The position numbers were made by a program, and so were the translations under genes. The notes beneath the pieces were generated by a model. That model worked only from the letters and a program-made list of their open reading frames with translations, was not told the DNA's origin and made no database searches. A stretch of DNA of 64,000 nucleotides, taken from the NCBI RefSeq assembly GCF_949628265.1, contig NC_088789.1, positions 7,184,886 to 7,248,885 on the forward strand, given 5' to 3'. Source of the stretch: Cloeon dipterum. Taxonomy: Eukaryota; Arthropoda; Insecta; Ephemeroptera; Baetidae. Positions 1 to 14,437 of the stretch are shown one piece after another (position 1 is the stretch's first letter; each line of letters opens with the position of its first letter).

Positions 1-3000
1 CCCGCAGTGTCGATTTAAGCCAGGCTCGTTAGAGCTGGAGAGGCCAAACTTTGGAGGTCTCGGGGGCATGACACTTGCAGCTAATGCAAATTAAAGGGGT
101 TAAGTTAATTTGCATTGCCAGAGTGTGTACGTGCGCCGCGTGTTCCAACTTGGAGCGCGCACGCCAGATTTGACGAGCATTAGATTAGCATGGTAATTCT
201 TGCACAGCCTCTAGCGAGCCCTGAAACTAACTCGACAGGGAAAATTGCAACTCCTGCGCTCACGCATTTTCGCACAAACAAACCGGCTGACGACTTTTCC
301 ATTCCAAAACATACTTACTAAAGAGTGTTTTCGCCACAACCATTAAAATGTTTCTCACAGTACACGCAAAAAGAGGCACAATCAAAAGACTTGTTAAATT
401 TGAATGAAATTTGTGTCAATGAGTCTCGTCGATAAGTGTTAGAGAAACGCGTAAATAATTAAAGACGAATGTCCCGTTCCTCAAATTTCAACCTACATTC
501 CACTTTCGCCACAGACTATTTTCCCCACTTACAAATCGAATTCCACTCTCCGCACTTCGGCTGACCCCGGCTGACGAGAATTTAATTAATAGGCATTGAA
601 CCGCCTGCCGTCAAAGGAGCGCCGTTTGAATATCATCGGCAGAGTGCCGTCGTGCTGTTTAATTGGAAGAAATTCCTGCGCTACGTCACCGCATCGAGAA
701 AAGTGAGAAACGTGTATACGTATCGGAGCGTCGACCATCCTACTACTTTCTCTCGCGAGGTGCCGAGAAATATCTTCCTGGAGGCAGCGGCGACCGTTGG
801 ATTACACAACTGGCCGGCCTCTCTGTTGGCCGCGATGGTGGGAATTGGAAATTCAGTGACTTCCTCAATTAGAAGAGTGATTGACTCCTGCCAAGACCAC
901 ACCCTGCGCGCCGCTCGTGACGTCACTGCACCGACGCTGTGTGCCTTTGTGTGTATGCGCGTAATACGCTCGCACACCACACACACACTCACTCGCACGC
1001 ACACAATGGTGCCCGTGAACGGCTTAAGGGTGACTCCCGGGGCCCACCCACAGCGAGCCAGCCACTGCTTGCCGACGGCTGACGTCATACCCTTAGGTGC
1101 ACTTGCGGATTTTCACTTCGTACAGAGAAGGGGATGAAAAATTCTGACGCATTCGGTATTGTGTATGGGATGGAGCTCACCATGTTGCTAAAGGGGATAA
1201 CGTATAGCAGCCCGAGAGGCTCAGAGGCATTTTCTGGCAAAATATCGTTTTTTTATCGGAACAGAATAAATAACATTTATAGCAAAACAAAAGAATGGGT
1301 CTGTTCAAAAGCCAAAAGGTCAAAGTTCACGAAGAGAAGTTTGACCGTCAGAATTTCATATGTAATAAAAATAAAATATCTTTTACGACTGAGACTAAAG
1401 TCAAAAGTTGCTTGTGGGCAAAAAGTCAGCCAGGGTCATCTTTTAAATTAATCAAAGAAACCGATGACGCAAACGTTTCACCGAAGAGAAAAAAATAGAG
1501 TCCGTCAGGTATTCATTAACGAATAAGCAAATAAGTCAACGCAAATATAAGAGTCATTGTCTCAGGACGCCTCCCTGCGAATGGAAAAAGTGTCAAGAGC
1601 ACGCACTGCGCTGGCAGGCGCGGGAGCAATTTGGATGGTACTCGCGTTGTTAATTAAAATCGGCCCTCCTAGCAAAGCGGAGTCGTTGTGTTCAATGCAC
1701 ATGCAAGGTCCCCCACTGGACGGAGTTCCTGGTTCGTTTCCTGCCGCATGCAACGCTGCCTTTCGAACCAGCGAACCCGGCTGATTTATCAAGGCTGGCG
1801 ACGAGTGCATGGGAAGCTAGCGATATAGGCGAGTCAATAAACTTGCATGACATCATTTGGGATGGATCAAGTGCCGTGACACAGAGGCCGACAAATTAAA
1901 ACACCGCTTTTATTCAGTCACACTAGCTCTAGGCTGCTGCTGGGAAAATCGATGCCTCTCTATCTACCGAGGGTTATAATGCAACTCACCGTGGGGCGTG
2001 AAAGCAATTTACAAATTAAATGACGGAAAACGACCTTGTTTCCAACAAAGGACGCATTGGTATTCTTATTTGAAATGGAAATGTTGCAGTCAGAGTAGAG
2101 CTCATTATTATTTATGTTTCGGTTGGCTATTTTTAATATTGATCATCGAGTCAGGATTGGCTTACGCGCATTTCTAATTTTAAAATATTATCTGCAGACC
2201 CCAGGAAAAACCAGAAACACTTGACATTTCTCCGATTAAATAATCTGGCTGAGTCAAGTAGCCTGATGATTAAAAGGTGTTGAATTGCAATGAGTGATCA
2301 AAGTCGAGTTTAAGTTGCACGGCGCGCATACAAACAAGCAACGTCGGCACGTGATCAGCCTATTTATAAACACATTGTGCGCTTTTACGGAATCGCACCC
2401 TGCAGGGCTTCGGTTCACACACTGTACAGCAACGTAATTTAGTTAAGAAAAAAATAACATTGCATTACTACAACTGCAAGCAGAATTTTAACGGTGTGCA
2501 AATTAGACCGATCAGCGACATCAAGCGCGCTGACGCTTTGCAAATCGCGTAACTGGACTGACGGAGAGATAATTCGCGGACACACAGCCTTGAAGAGCAA
2601 AAAGAGCTGCTTTATTAGAGTAGGAGAAACACTAGGCCGAGATAAGAAATGTGTACTTAAGCTGCGTATCGCTGCATCGGCGGTGTATGCACTTGACTCT
2701 CTTTCCGTGGAAAGCAGCGCAGCAATTGCACGGTCACGTGGCCCGCCGACGAAGAGAGGACAATGCGCCCGAAACGCTGTCTATTATCTCAGCCGATCAC
2801 ACCATCTTTGACGTGGACACACAAGCTCCGCGTCAAGTCGGCAATTTTGAGGACTTTCAAGGGTCACTCTGATAAGCGGGCTGATAGCAGCTGATGCTGT
2901 CTTGTGCGTATTTCCCTCGGCTTGCAAAAGTCTCCGCGGTAATTATTTGTTTACTCGATTTAAATCACGCGTCTCTCGAATGTTTCTCGAAACTCAGCCA

Positions 3001-4018
3001 TGGTGACGAGGCGTGATAACACCGCATGAGTGTGGCCGCCGAGATGACCTTTCTCGCGATAAATTCACGAGGAAATGATTTCATGCACCGGTCGCTAGAG
3101 CAGCAGCAACAACAACAACACAATGTGCACAAGCATAAATTGCCAGGCGATAAGCTGAATTACGCCTTGGGTGTGCGTGCGTAATGTTGACAATTGATTC
3201 ACGAGCGGCAGACGCCGGAGATATTAAAACCGCATGGAAAACGTCATTAGCCGCTGTCTTATCAGCGGTTTTGCTCCCGCGGGTTAACGACTACCGTGCA
3301 ACAAAGTATAGATGTGTCAGCAGTCGGCGCAGTGTTGGATTTCATAAGCCTGCGCGTTAACCGACTGAAAAACCACTGTTTTTTTATTTTTATTTTCATT
3401 TTAGACCTTTGCCAGATGTGATTATCGTGGACTTTGGCATCAATCCAGCGTAACAACAGATTAGACTATTCATGAAGCAACTCCATATGATAGCGTGTTC
3501 TCTGAAAATCAGCCCCTCACATTAGCATGATTCAATTACAGCGGAGGGTAAAATTCCAAGATTCAGCAGCGGATATTGCCTTGCACAAATCAAATTACGC
3601 GAATCGGCAACTACGCCGGCGAATTCACGTTTAGAAAGCATGCTCGCGAACCCCACACACGTGGTGCGCATTCCAACCCTTTCCACACCATCGGCCGGGT
3701 CGCACCCAGTTGTTTAGTCAGTGCAAGTACGTGTGGTGCAAACGAAGCCGCCGCTAACAGTGTCACGTGTACCAGCAGCAGTGAATGCACAAGGCATCGC
3801 AAATAAAAATCTTGTCTCGCGGCACATATAATATGCCTGACGTCAGCGGTGTATAATGTACCGAGCGTATGTACAGTACACATTTTATCGCACATACAAG
3901 CAGCAGCAGCGAGCAACACTATTCCGGAGCTGAAGGGCACCTCCGAGATGATGATGTGTATCACGCTATCCGAGCCGAGTTCATGTGACCCCGCAGCACG
4001 ACATTGCCTCTCTCGCGC

Positions 4019-4042
4019 TATTATTATTATTATTATTATTTT
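4019..4042. repeat. (ATT)n microsatellite
   Basis: About eight uninterrupted TTA units are visible. They sit in a non-coding block. Confidence 0.9.
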
Positions 4043-7000
4043 CATTTGTACAAACGTGTACTCCCACACTCGCAGGCGGAGCACGAATTTTATTCCCTGC
4101 TGCCAGCAGTCTGCCGGATGATGTATGGAAGTCGAATTACACCACTTCTTTTTCTTCTTCTTCTCTCCTTACGTCGTTGTAGCCGTGGCTCACCGATCCA
4201 CCTTGTGATTTGTGCTCGGCTGGAGATTCAAGAAAAGGAAAGGATGGATTTTCTGTAAGAGGGAAATTGCTGGGAAAACCGATGCACGCAAGTCGATTGC
4301 CTTTCGCGTGGATGAGTGTGATTGGATCCCATTATTGCTGAAAGGATACGGGAAAAGAGGAGGCCTCCGCTGCCCACAGCAATCTTAATGCTGCGACCAT
4401 GCTTTTGTTGAACTATAAAAACTGAACGGTTGTAAGGAAAAAAAGTAACTGGATTCAGTTTGATTTTTAGTATAAACTATTTTAAGTTTTAGTAGAATGG
4501 TAATTTTGAATTATATGCATTGTTAGCAGTAGATTGTTTTGAAAATTGAGCTCGACTAAGTGCAATGATCTATATAGAGAACCGAGTTGCAATTCAAATT
4601 CAGTTTCTTCAAAATTTACATTTATTCATTTTTATCAACAATTATTTTTCTGGGGTTAGCGGGTAACATTCCTCTTTACAAAATCGTGATATTATCTTTA
4701 AAGACAAAATCTGATAATAATTCTGTTCAAGTGTAATTAACAACAGCATCACTCACACAAATATAACTCTATGATGTCTTCAAATATAGTTGCTCGAGAC
4801 ATAATCAACCAATCTTATCCGCTCTTTGACGTAACTACGGATAAAATATCGCACGTAGGCCGACTCTCATACTCGATGACAACAAAACGCACAGTCGAGC
4901 TATTAATAATAGGGAAAGGTCATTTTGCCGAGTGTGAAGAAAAATGAGGACACTGTCGCCGCAAATGTAAATAGCATGCGCCGCGTTTATTTATCTTGAG
5001 CACACGTTTGCTGCGCTGATAACTTTCCAGTGCGCGCATTGCTGGCATTACCAATACATATGCGTACTTGCACGGAGAACACGCGGCACATTCAAAGTGG
5101 TTTGCAGTGCAATGTCAAAATAAGGACGTGCGAGTGATAAACGAATGTCATTTGCCGCCGAGTTGACCATTGATAAAGCCTTCGTTCCGTTTTCACTGCC
5201 TCGAAGAGAAATAAAAAAAAAATAATTGTCGGAGTCGCATTGTATCTGCTGCGCGGACGCGATAATGCACTCCTACATGGCATATAGAGTGCGTGTTTTT
5301 CCCCAAGAGGCTCAAGCCGGAAAAGGCCAACAACCTTCGCACGATCGGTTGGAAAAGTAGGCCCCAAGGACGGAAGTTTCCACACCTCATATATATTCTA
5401 CCTTATTAGTCGTTCATTTGGTTTCATAAAAATTGCTTACGTTTAAACACAGCAGTGTACAATATAAATTAGTATAGAATCTTAACATCTTAAAATAATT
5501 TTACCAATTTTATTCTGAAGGAATTATACGTTGCATAAAATTAATTAACCAAGCAGAATTTCACTCTTTGAAATAGCTTCAAATAGTTGATGGAATTTTG
5601 CCGCAGAAAGGGTGAGTGGTGGGCTTTACGAGGTTCCATGATTTTTTTTTAATTAAGAATAACAATTTCCTGCAGCGTGATTTTTGCATGTAAAGTACTT
5701 CTCAGGGACTGAAACAGTGGTTGGCCAGTAAAAGTTTTTTTAATTTCAATTTGAGCTGCCCGCCAGAATCCAACACGGGTAGTGATACAAGATAATTTTG
5801 GGTTTAAATTAATTTCCAATGCGTTTTCAATGTTCACTAATTATTTTGTATCCAGTACATAGACACAAAGAAGAATAAGGGAGAGGTCAACAGATTGTAT
5901 CGACGGTGGGAAACTTATAGTTCTAAGTTTCACTCCTTCAGAGTCTTCTTCGACAATTAAACAAAGTGCAAAACCCGGAAGCAGGTCGAATTCCAGTTCA
6001 CTTGGCCGCGAAACTCGAAGGCACTGAAATGCACCACAGCGCACAGGCGAACGGAAGTGCGTGTTCGCGCCTCAAAGATTTCCACGAGAAATCCAACTGA
6101 ATTTATTCTGTCGAATGTGTGTGAATGTCGGGGCGCGCAATTAATTCCACATCACGCGTCATTATCACCACGCTCGGCTGCAGGTGCATCCAGCTCGGCG
6201 CGGCATTGTTTATTATTTGTTGTGCTGGCGCGGAAGACTTCACGGTCTGCCGATTTCGGATTCCACCCGGCAGATTTTAATCTGCGCGAATACGTCACTC
6301 CAGCAAGGACGAAACCAAGAGTTGTTTCCCATCAGTCTTCAGGCCCTACCACTCACGCACGGTACACGATACGCTCGTTAAATGCTAATCGGCTACAAAT
6401 TGTACTTATAACATGCCCCCTCCTCCCCCAGGCTCCGTCCTTCGCAGGGCGGCGCACGCATCTGCCGCTGCTGGTTTTAATTAGCGCCGAGCCGTTTTGC
6501 ACGCTTCACTTGTTGGGCTTCATTAATGGATTAGAGCTCGTCAGCCCTCCCGCTCGCGATTGCTGGCGGAAAGATGCCAATAGGCCACCTGTTCGGGGCG
6601 CCGGGCAAAAGCCGGAGATTTCAATGCGCGAATTTCGCATACACCGACCGCGTCAGGTGTGCGAATTGGCAATTAAGTGCTGATTGTGAGCCGAATCAGA
6701 AGGCCAACCGTTGACATTTCAAGGTGCGATCAGACACCTCCACTAATAAGCCAGAGCGTAAAATTTCCAAGTGAGGATGAAGATATATTTACAACTGATG
6801 CCTTTATACATAGATCAGTTTCTGATCAAGCCATATATGTTATATAACAATATTCCTTTGATTTTAGTTTCAAATAATTAATTTGACAATTGACAAGATC
6901 AAATACCATGTTTTGTAGTATCAACAAAGGTTAGGTCAAAAAGTAACTGCTATCCTGAAAAATTTTATTTTTATTTTTTATTTGCAAATAGGGAATCCCA

Positions 7001-7382
7001 TAGTCAATATGTCAAACAGTTTGACATGCATGCCGCCAGTTTTATTATTGCCTATTTGAAAATTGAGGTTGCGTGAATGCAGAAATTGACTGACCGACTA
7101 CCATTTGAGGCAACAGTTGAGTGTTTTGTTCTATAAACAAAAATTGTGAGCTATTTCAGATGCAATTTTCGCTACTATAGTATAAAAGCTTTCAGGAAGG
7201 TAATTGCCAGCAAGTAAAATTTGCGAATCTAATCTCAAGATCGAATATCCTATGAAGCAATTACGTTTACAAATCTCCTAAAACCTTCTGTTTACCCTCC
7301 GTTGTGCGTCATCCTTGCAATTATCTTCCCAGCAAGGAACCAATAAAGCCAAATTGCCTTCATCATATATGTATACAAAAAA

Positions 7383-7396
7383 ACACACACACACGA
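7383..7396. repeat. (AC)n microsatellite
   Basis: Seven AC units follow a short A run. The repeat is short and non-coding. Confidence 0.8.
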
Positions 7397-10300
7397 TGCG
7401 TTTCACGGCCTTGCCGCCAGCTGTCCAACTAAAATGGAGCCAATGTCGCGGAAATCGATTTCGGTGCCGATTAATCAGCATTTCTCGGCCACTGGCGCGA
7501 AAATACACGGCCGCGTGTTTATTCTGTGTTGTCAAAGGCTAATTTTACGCAGGATTAAATTTAGGCCTGGCAGGGAGTGGGCCAAACGAAAGCTGGCCTA
7601 AAGTGATAGACGTACGTGGACACAGTAGCAGTCTGCTGATAAATGTCGTCAGCGGGGCTTGTTATCACGTACTCACACAGCGCGGGCCTCACGCGATACG
7701 ATTATTTTTGTAGCGCCATAATTGCACTACACATACGCGCTGTCCTACGCGTTAGCACTGGCTGCTTAATTATCGCGCTTGTTTGTGTGCTAATGAGTCA
7801 TTTGCAAATATTGACGCGCGCTCGCCGAGTGCGAAAAATCGTCCTTGCACAAGAGCACAGAGAGATACACGATGTAATAATGCAACTCAGTGGCGCTTTG
7901 AACCATTGTCATTATCGCCTGGATCATTGCTGAATGATGTAGGTCGGCGGCCGTTGGGTGAAATTGTATATAAATACCTCAAAGTCAGTTGCTTCACGAG
8001 TAATTGCGACCGAGAAAGTCGAGAGGGTGCAGCACTTGTTATGGCGGTACATTATTGTAATTGGTCACAGGTTATGTGCTTAAAATATAACTTCGTTTCC
8101 ATTTCTGGAGAGCAAGGTTGTAAAACGTCCCAACTAGGGCCTAATTTTTAAATTTAGAGCCGGTAAATTTAATAAGTCGCTCTTAAATCTGTAAAACTGT
8201 TTATATCAAAGCAGTGAAAAATTGTTAGTGAATTAATAATTTTAATCTGTGACAGCTTTGAAACTTTCCCAGAAAATACCGTTCTAATAAATTATAATTC
8301 CAGCTGTAGCAATAGCTTTCAGTTCAGTTGCTGAATAATTTTTCCATCAGACTTACAGTATACTCTTTCAAATTTATGCAAACTGCATGATGTGTGCACG
8401 AATGAATTGGCTCACGGACGGTAAATTTACTTGGATTATTATCAAAAGCGACGCTTGCCAACTTTTAGCTGTCCACTTTGGCGCTGAGTCGAGGAATTTT
8501 GCCACCAAGAGCAGGGGGAAAAATCAACCATCGCACATTATTGGGAAGAGCAGCTTGGCCAACGCTCTCGGGCCAGAAGGGTGTGATTTATTTTTAGGGC
8601 TACTTTTCGTGGGAATGCGTTCTACGAGGGATCTTCTCATGCAGTAGCCAACACGACAAAATTTACTTTATAGACCACAAATTTAATGAAAAATCACAAA
8701 AAAGCGAACTGCATGAGAAGCAAAATTTTTGGGTTCCAAAAATCATAAATACCTTGGCAGTGACATGAAGAACAGATATTTCAAAATAGTTCCGACTCTA
8801 CTTAAGGAGCCGCAACATCCGATTACCAAAAATAAAGTTGTCTCATCCATTTAACAATGAAACTAATAACACAGAGTGCATTGGCTTTCATCACACTTTT
8901 CAACAGCCTCCTAAGTTAAGTTCAAACACCGCAGTCTTTGTAACAGAACGGAGCTGGCGAAGATCCGGTCCTAAATTAGCCCAGTTTGCCTCCGTCATCA
9001 TGACTTTAACTGGTTTAAGAAATGCACCCGGGCCCGAAATAAGCGTGCTTTGAACAACGATGGCCAGGTGGGTCGTCCACCGAGGAAAAACATGAGCCCC
9101 TCGCGTTTTACGCGACGTATACCCGTCCGTCGCAAGCGCTGGCACTGGTCCCAACAGTCAACCGCTCTATTTACGCTAGCGGGGCTAAATTTACTCGGGC
9201 GCGCTTGCTGCCGTCAACAACTACTCACTCGTCGTCCACCCCCAGTGTGCAGCCCTGTGGTGACGTAAGCGGTGCCAAGTGCACTCTCGTGTTGCAAACG
9301 TCACGTGCGCCCGGGCCGGACCGGCGCAAGCACAGCCGCCGCTCGGAATTGGAATTTCTGTAAATGAGGTTATGCAGTCATGGTCAAGAGCTGGAACAGG
9401 GCGCAGAATTTGCAACTTGTTTCCTTTTAAGGTAAAACTTTAAAAAATACATATATAAATTTGTAAATAGCAACGGTACCCAGCTGATATTTGAATTAAT
9501 AATGTTATTTTGATAGTGATGATTAAATCTTTCTATTTGAGTAGTTTGTTTTTATACTACAATAATTAATTACGTACTCTATTACCGCTTTTTTATCATG
9601 CTGGCACAATTTGAACAATTATTATTCACTGTCAGTCTGAAAATTATATTCTATTCATTCGTTATAATGAAATTTCCAATTAAATACTGTCTGTCAACTC
9701 CAATTTTAATCAACGGCTCAGTTTAATTTGATTAACTGTAGAACAGTGAGATAATAATTAAATTAATGTCGCACTAAATCTGATTGAGCTATTTGAGGCC
9801 CGCAAAACGAAGCCAAAATAAACGGCACGTGCTCTTGCCAAAACCTCTCTTTGAAGTTGCATTTCGATTCGCTGAGTGAGCGCTATAGCATTAGTGCAAC
9901 CCTTCTTTCTTTCTTTGTGAAAAGCCACACCAAGTGGACGCTGGCTTGCTCACATTTCTTGGCAGGCGTGCGTCGCCAAGAATAATGTAAAGGGAGACGT
10001 TCGGTATTTCGGTATAGGTATGTGTATATAAGAAGAAGTGAGATCACACTCGCACATAGTACCCTTCTCTGCGGCAGACGTGATCCACATTATTATTTCG
10101 GCTCAATCAGCCGGCTCGGCTGTAAGCAGCAGGGCAGACCATTTTTTCGTGCAGATCAGAAATAACAATGATGGAACACACATGCAATTAGCGCTGGTGG
10201 ATTAAGTACGCAGAAAGAAGGAACGGGCACCACGGCCGAAAAGGTTTGTGAGCGAGGCCTTGAGGGAACGGTAGACGCAATTATTCAATGGATTTAATAT

Positions 10301-13300
10301 TCATCGCGAGAATTTCCTATTCATTGAACCAAACAATTGCGCAGGCACCTACGGCATTTTTGATTAGCCCGAGCACACCCAGCTCGCCGCCGACGAACAA
10401 TGAGCTTGGCTTGTTTCTCCAAATCTTGGCAGAAGCTGGAACGTATCAAACAGACACGCATTACGCGCGTGTTGACTGCCAAATTTGTGTAGGTAAAGTA
10501 TACACATGCGAACAAGGTAGAGTCGCAAAAATACACTGCATTAAGGAAGAGGAAATAACTAAAAAAAAATCCAGCGTCCGCGTCGTGAAAATAAAAATTT
10601 AAAGTCTTTGGTATCATTTTACAGGCAAATTTCCAGCTGATGCCTCTGCCAGATTGCTTTAATTGCGGTATAAAACAGTTTTTATTGCTCAGAAAGCAGA
10701 ACTATCGCCAGCAACAGCCGCCGCTGCGTCCAATAAATTGCACTTTCGTGCGCCGTCCGCGCAGACGTTGGCGCTATCAAACGATAGTCAGAGGCCAAAA
10801 ACGGGATGGGCGCAAGGTGTGCTGCAGCAGGTGCCACACGACCAGTCCGAGATATCAAAAATGCGGCGTGAAACAAGACGGCCGTTGGAGCCGCTGGATA
10901 GACGGAGCCAAATTTTTCCCTAGCAGGTGTTATAGTTTGTATGGCAATTTGGACGGTTGGAGCTGAATGGAGGCGGCCCGGAGCCGCGTGTGTTTATTTT
11001 ATTAGACGCTGGGCTGTTGCGATGCATCTGCTGCTCGTTCCGATATCATTTGAGAAACAGCTGGTGCGCTGCTTGCCCCACGAAAATAATTCACAATGTT
11101 TACGCGTACTTGACGTCTAGACAAATAGGTTTAACTTTTTTTCAGCCAAGGTGTGATGGTATTAGTTGTAAGAAATCAGGTCCCATTTCACGGTAACAGC
11201 GTAGCTGATGGGGGAAGGAGCGGCAAGCAAGTTGCAAATTTTTATGACCGGATGGCGATCGTAATAATTTATTGGAAGGCCACCAAGTTATTTTGACTCA
11301 CGACAAGAACGAGAACGTAAGAAGCAACAACAAATTTTGTAGAGACGTCAGCGAGTAGTCGAATAAATTAACAATTTAAAAGGCACAGTATGAATAACTA
11401 ATTTTCTACGTACTTCCCAGTTAATTTTGAAAATTTATTGCTGTCTAAAATCGATTTTGTAACAGAAAAATTAGCATCAAACAACAAAAGCAGAGCATTT
11501 TGGCGTCACTGTGAACAGTATTCGAAGCGGGAAGCTAATTCTGCATTCGGCACGCCACTCACAAAGCGAAATCCAATTTGCATCGGATGAAAAGTTGACG
11601 ATTTATTATATGAGAGCGTCATAGTAGAAAGTGGCCGCGGCACTCACGCATCCATGGAACAATTACATGCGAATCACACGCACGGCCGCATAAGTAACAG
11701 CCCCTCGGCCGGAAAACAATTGGGATCCATCATCTGCATGCTGCTCGGCGTCATAACTGCGCGTTTCGCAATGCCAAAAATAAAGAAGTGTGACAGCGGC
11801 TGCTGCGAATTGGTATTCACCGACGCGCGGTCGTCCCTCTTGAGCATGTCGGTCACGACGTCCGAAAGGGAGGCGAACGGTGCGCCATACAGAACAGCCG
11901 TCCGAGCGGGCAGGGAGGACGTTCGTGCCTGGTGCGCTACCATTCCCTATTCCCAATGCGGAATACCTAAACCGCTTCTCGCTGGAAGGCAGGCCCGCAG
12001 AGCACGCGTGTCTGGGGGTTTGCATAATTCTTAGCGCGAGCAAAAAAGTGCAGACGAGCTGGCTCCTCGCTCGCTCACCGGGGAGAGCTTCCTCTGTCCT
12101 TGAAACGATTACTTCAGACGGAGAGCGAGCGAGTCGGATGCTGCCTCTCGTGCTTTCACTTGAGCCAAAGGGGCACCGCAGAATCGGTTGACTCACGGAA
12201 TGGCCGGCAGGGAAAGTTTTGTGCAGGCTCGATTAGCAGCACGCTGACGAGATCGCTTCCATCGCGGGCAATGTGCACCTCCACGCATCGCGCCTTTCTG
12301 GAGCACCAGTGCCTTTCTGATAGATAACTTTTTATTTTTACGCCACGCGCGACCAAATACGAATTCCGTCGGCGTAAACGTGTTTTTCTCAATTGCGGCA
12401 ATTGAGCCCCAGCCGTCTCGTCCTTTTTGCTTCATTCGAAATCTTGTTTTGCGTAGGGGAGTCGGTGGGAACAAATATAATGTTGCTGAAAAGAATGACT
12501 CACGTAATGTGTTAATTTTGCGCAATTTCTTTGTTAGAACATGCAGATCTCTTGTTTAAAAAAAGTCGATAGTGCACTTGTTTTTCTCGCTGACGGTATC
12601 ATTGTGTCTGCAGTGCGAACGACCTCCCAGGCTCCTCTTTCTGCTGATTCACAGGAACAATATTGAACTGAGTACCCAATTTAGACCCTCAACTCAATTG
12701 CCCAAGCGTTCTACCAAAGAGAGCTATTTTGCCAAGTCGTGCAGAAAGACCCCACAAACTACAACCCACTTAAGATTTTTCTTCAAAATTTGTGCTGCTC
12801 GTGCTCCAAATGACAAAAGTCATTCGGACCAGAGAAACAATTACAAGCCGTTTTTTAAAGGAGACGAAGCCAGCTGTCGGTAAAGAAATAAAAAAAAACG
12901 CCTGATGGCGATTCGTTTTGGTCTGCGTGTGATTTCCTGGCATTGTAGCTGATAAGCAACTCGCGACTAGGCTTCTTCCTTTTTCAGCGTGCGGACGAGA
13001 TAAGAGACGTGCGTTTCCTCTCTGCACCGGTGACTGCCTGCGGAATACATCCTCGCGCAGAGAGAATCACAATCAGTTTCGGCGTGCAACAACTTTCGGC
13101 CTAGACGACGGCGACGAGGAGGAAGCGGAGAAAACAAACCGCGCGCGGCGTGTGTTGTGTTTCGCGAGCACGTGCGGTGACGTTATGCCGTCAGACCGTG
13201 CTTTTCAAGGTTGCTCGGTTAAATTTGACGCAGATGCCTCTCGCAATCCGCCGAATTAATAGCATAACAGACGAAACAACGGTGGGAGGAAGCGCGAGAG

Positions 13301-14142
13301 AAAAAACACTGTCTATTCGCGATTCTGCCGCTGACGTGCTGGATAATTGCGGGCAGAATGAGTCGGCATTGTTCGAAAATGAGCGTGAGCGTGGGCCGAC
13401 GCTTGGCCGAAACGATAATTTGCTTTTTAAGGGGCTATTATAACATTGTTTGGATTGGATCGGTTAAGCAGCTGCTTTTGGTGGAAAAAAAATCAGCGCA
13501 CAACGCAAAAACGAGCTTTCGCTGAAATGTGACTCGGGCTTTCTGACGCTAGAAGTGAAGATCGGTGTCAAATTTCGCTCTCTTTCATCAACCTCGCAAT
13601 AGACTTTTAATTTATGTCGGACTGCTGACCTTGAAAAGTCACGTCAAACGGATTCCGCGTTGGTTAAATTTTCACTGTTGAAAACTATAAAGTAAATTAC
13701 TATGTTTAACGCTCTCAATATTTTCCTTTTCATGCACAATTAGGGCTAAAATTTATCCAAAGATATACTATATATAGAAATAAGACTTTAATTAATAATC
13801 AATAGCGCGAAGAAGAGTTTGTGAGAGAAATTTCTAATCCGATTATCTGCAGATTGGCAAACAAAACCAGCTACAGCAGATCGGAACCCCCGAGCAAATA
13901 CATCATCCGCTTTTCTGAGTCGGTAGCCATTATTTTAAGCAAAAAAGAGCGGAGAGCACAATGGCGATTCTCAAGAGCAGCCGTTTCGCAAGTTGGCAGC
14001 AGCCGGCAGCATCGATTCGGTCGGAGCAAGAGGACAATGCAAGAATCGTTCTCCGCCAGTTTTTTGCTTGGTCAGTCATTTAAAAAGAGCGGATAATAAT
14101 AACGACGGCAGAGATGGTGGAAAATTCGGCGCAGCATGAGAT

Positions 14143-14156
14143 AGAGAGAGAGAGAG
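14143..14156. repeat. (AG)n short repeat
   Basis: About seven AG units lie in a purine-rich GC block. Such tracts can bind GAGA-type factors in insects, but nothing here shows that directly. Confidence 0.75.
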
Positions 14157-14423
14157 CGCGCGTGATGCACACCAGCAGACCGAGACGCGCCGAACAAGTG
14201 GCATTATCAGCCGGGCGGCCATCGTCAAGGATGAGAAATTCCGCGCAGCGCGCATTTAAAAATAATGCACGCGGCGCGAAAGAGAAGGGAATCGTTTCGA
14301 GTGAAGTATAAATGAATGCGTCGGTCGTGCCGTGTGGTCTGGAGAGGCGGTTGAGCCGAGTCAGCGTGCTCATTGGAGCCCAACTCGGGCCCTTGCTATC
14401 CTACTGAACCAGAGTTCCGTAAG

Positions 14424-14437
14424 GCGTGACGTCACGC
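14424..14437. promoter_or_regulatory. 14 bp palindrome containing a full CRE
   Basis: The palindrome GCGTGACGTCACGC is perfect over 14 bases and centres on the CREB/ATF-type octamer TGACGTCA. No gene start is recognised beside it, so the site call rests on the motif alone. Confidence 0.35.

Larger units (their letters stand above)
1..10000. other. Non-coding DNA, no gene supported
   Basis: Open frames here (up to about 208 codons at 6057-6683, plus strand) have no recognisable domain, no partner exons in phase and overlapping frames on the other strand, so I treat them as chance. The stretch alternates CpG-containing blocks (about 600-1130, 3600-4000, 6050-6700, 9050-9400) with AT-rich spacers (about 4430-4800, 5400-5830, 6760-7250, 8150-8400, 9420-9780). 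It contains a CA-rich tract near 969-1005, three perfect TGACGTCA palindromes (918, 1080, 3838), a CAG/CAA tract near 3099-3122 and isolated TATA-like elements with no gene behind them. A regulatory role is possible but unproven. Confidence 0.5.

Noticed and set aside
6057..6683. 208-codon plus-strand open frame
   Set aside because: No recognisable domain, composition follows the local GC-rich block, and there is no in-phase splice partner or obvious gene context.
7967..7996. TATA-like TATATAAA followed by initiator-like sequence
   Set aside because: The clear TCAGTT initiator is only about 20 bases away and no gene follows; treated as chance in AT-rich DNA.
10025..10082. TATATAAG with a downstream AGACGTG (DPE-like)
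   Set aside because: No initiator at the required spacing and no supported coding exon downstream.
11663..12196. 177-codon minus-strand frame overlapping a 126-codon plus-strand frame
   Set aside because: Long frames on both strands of one GC-rich block are expected by chance; neither shows a family signature.
13071..13107. TCAGTT initiator with AGACG downstream
   Set aside because: The downstream element starts at +29 instead of +28, spacing that is normally strict, and no gene follows.
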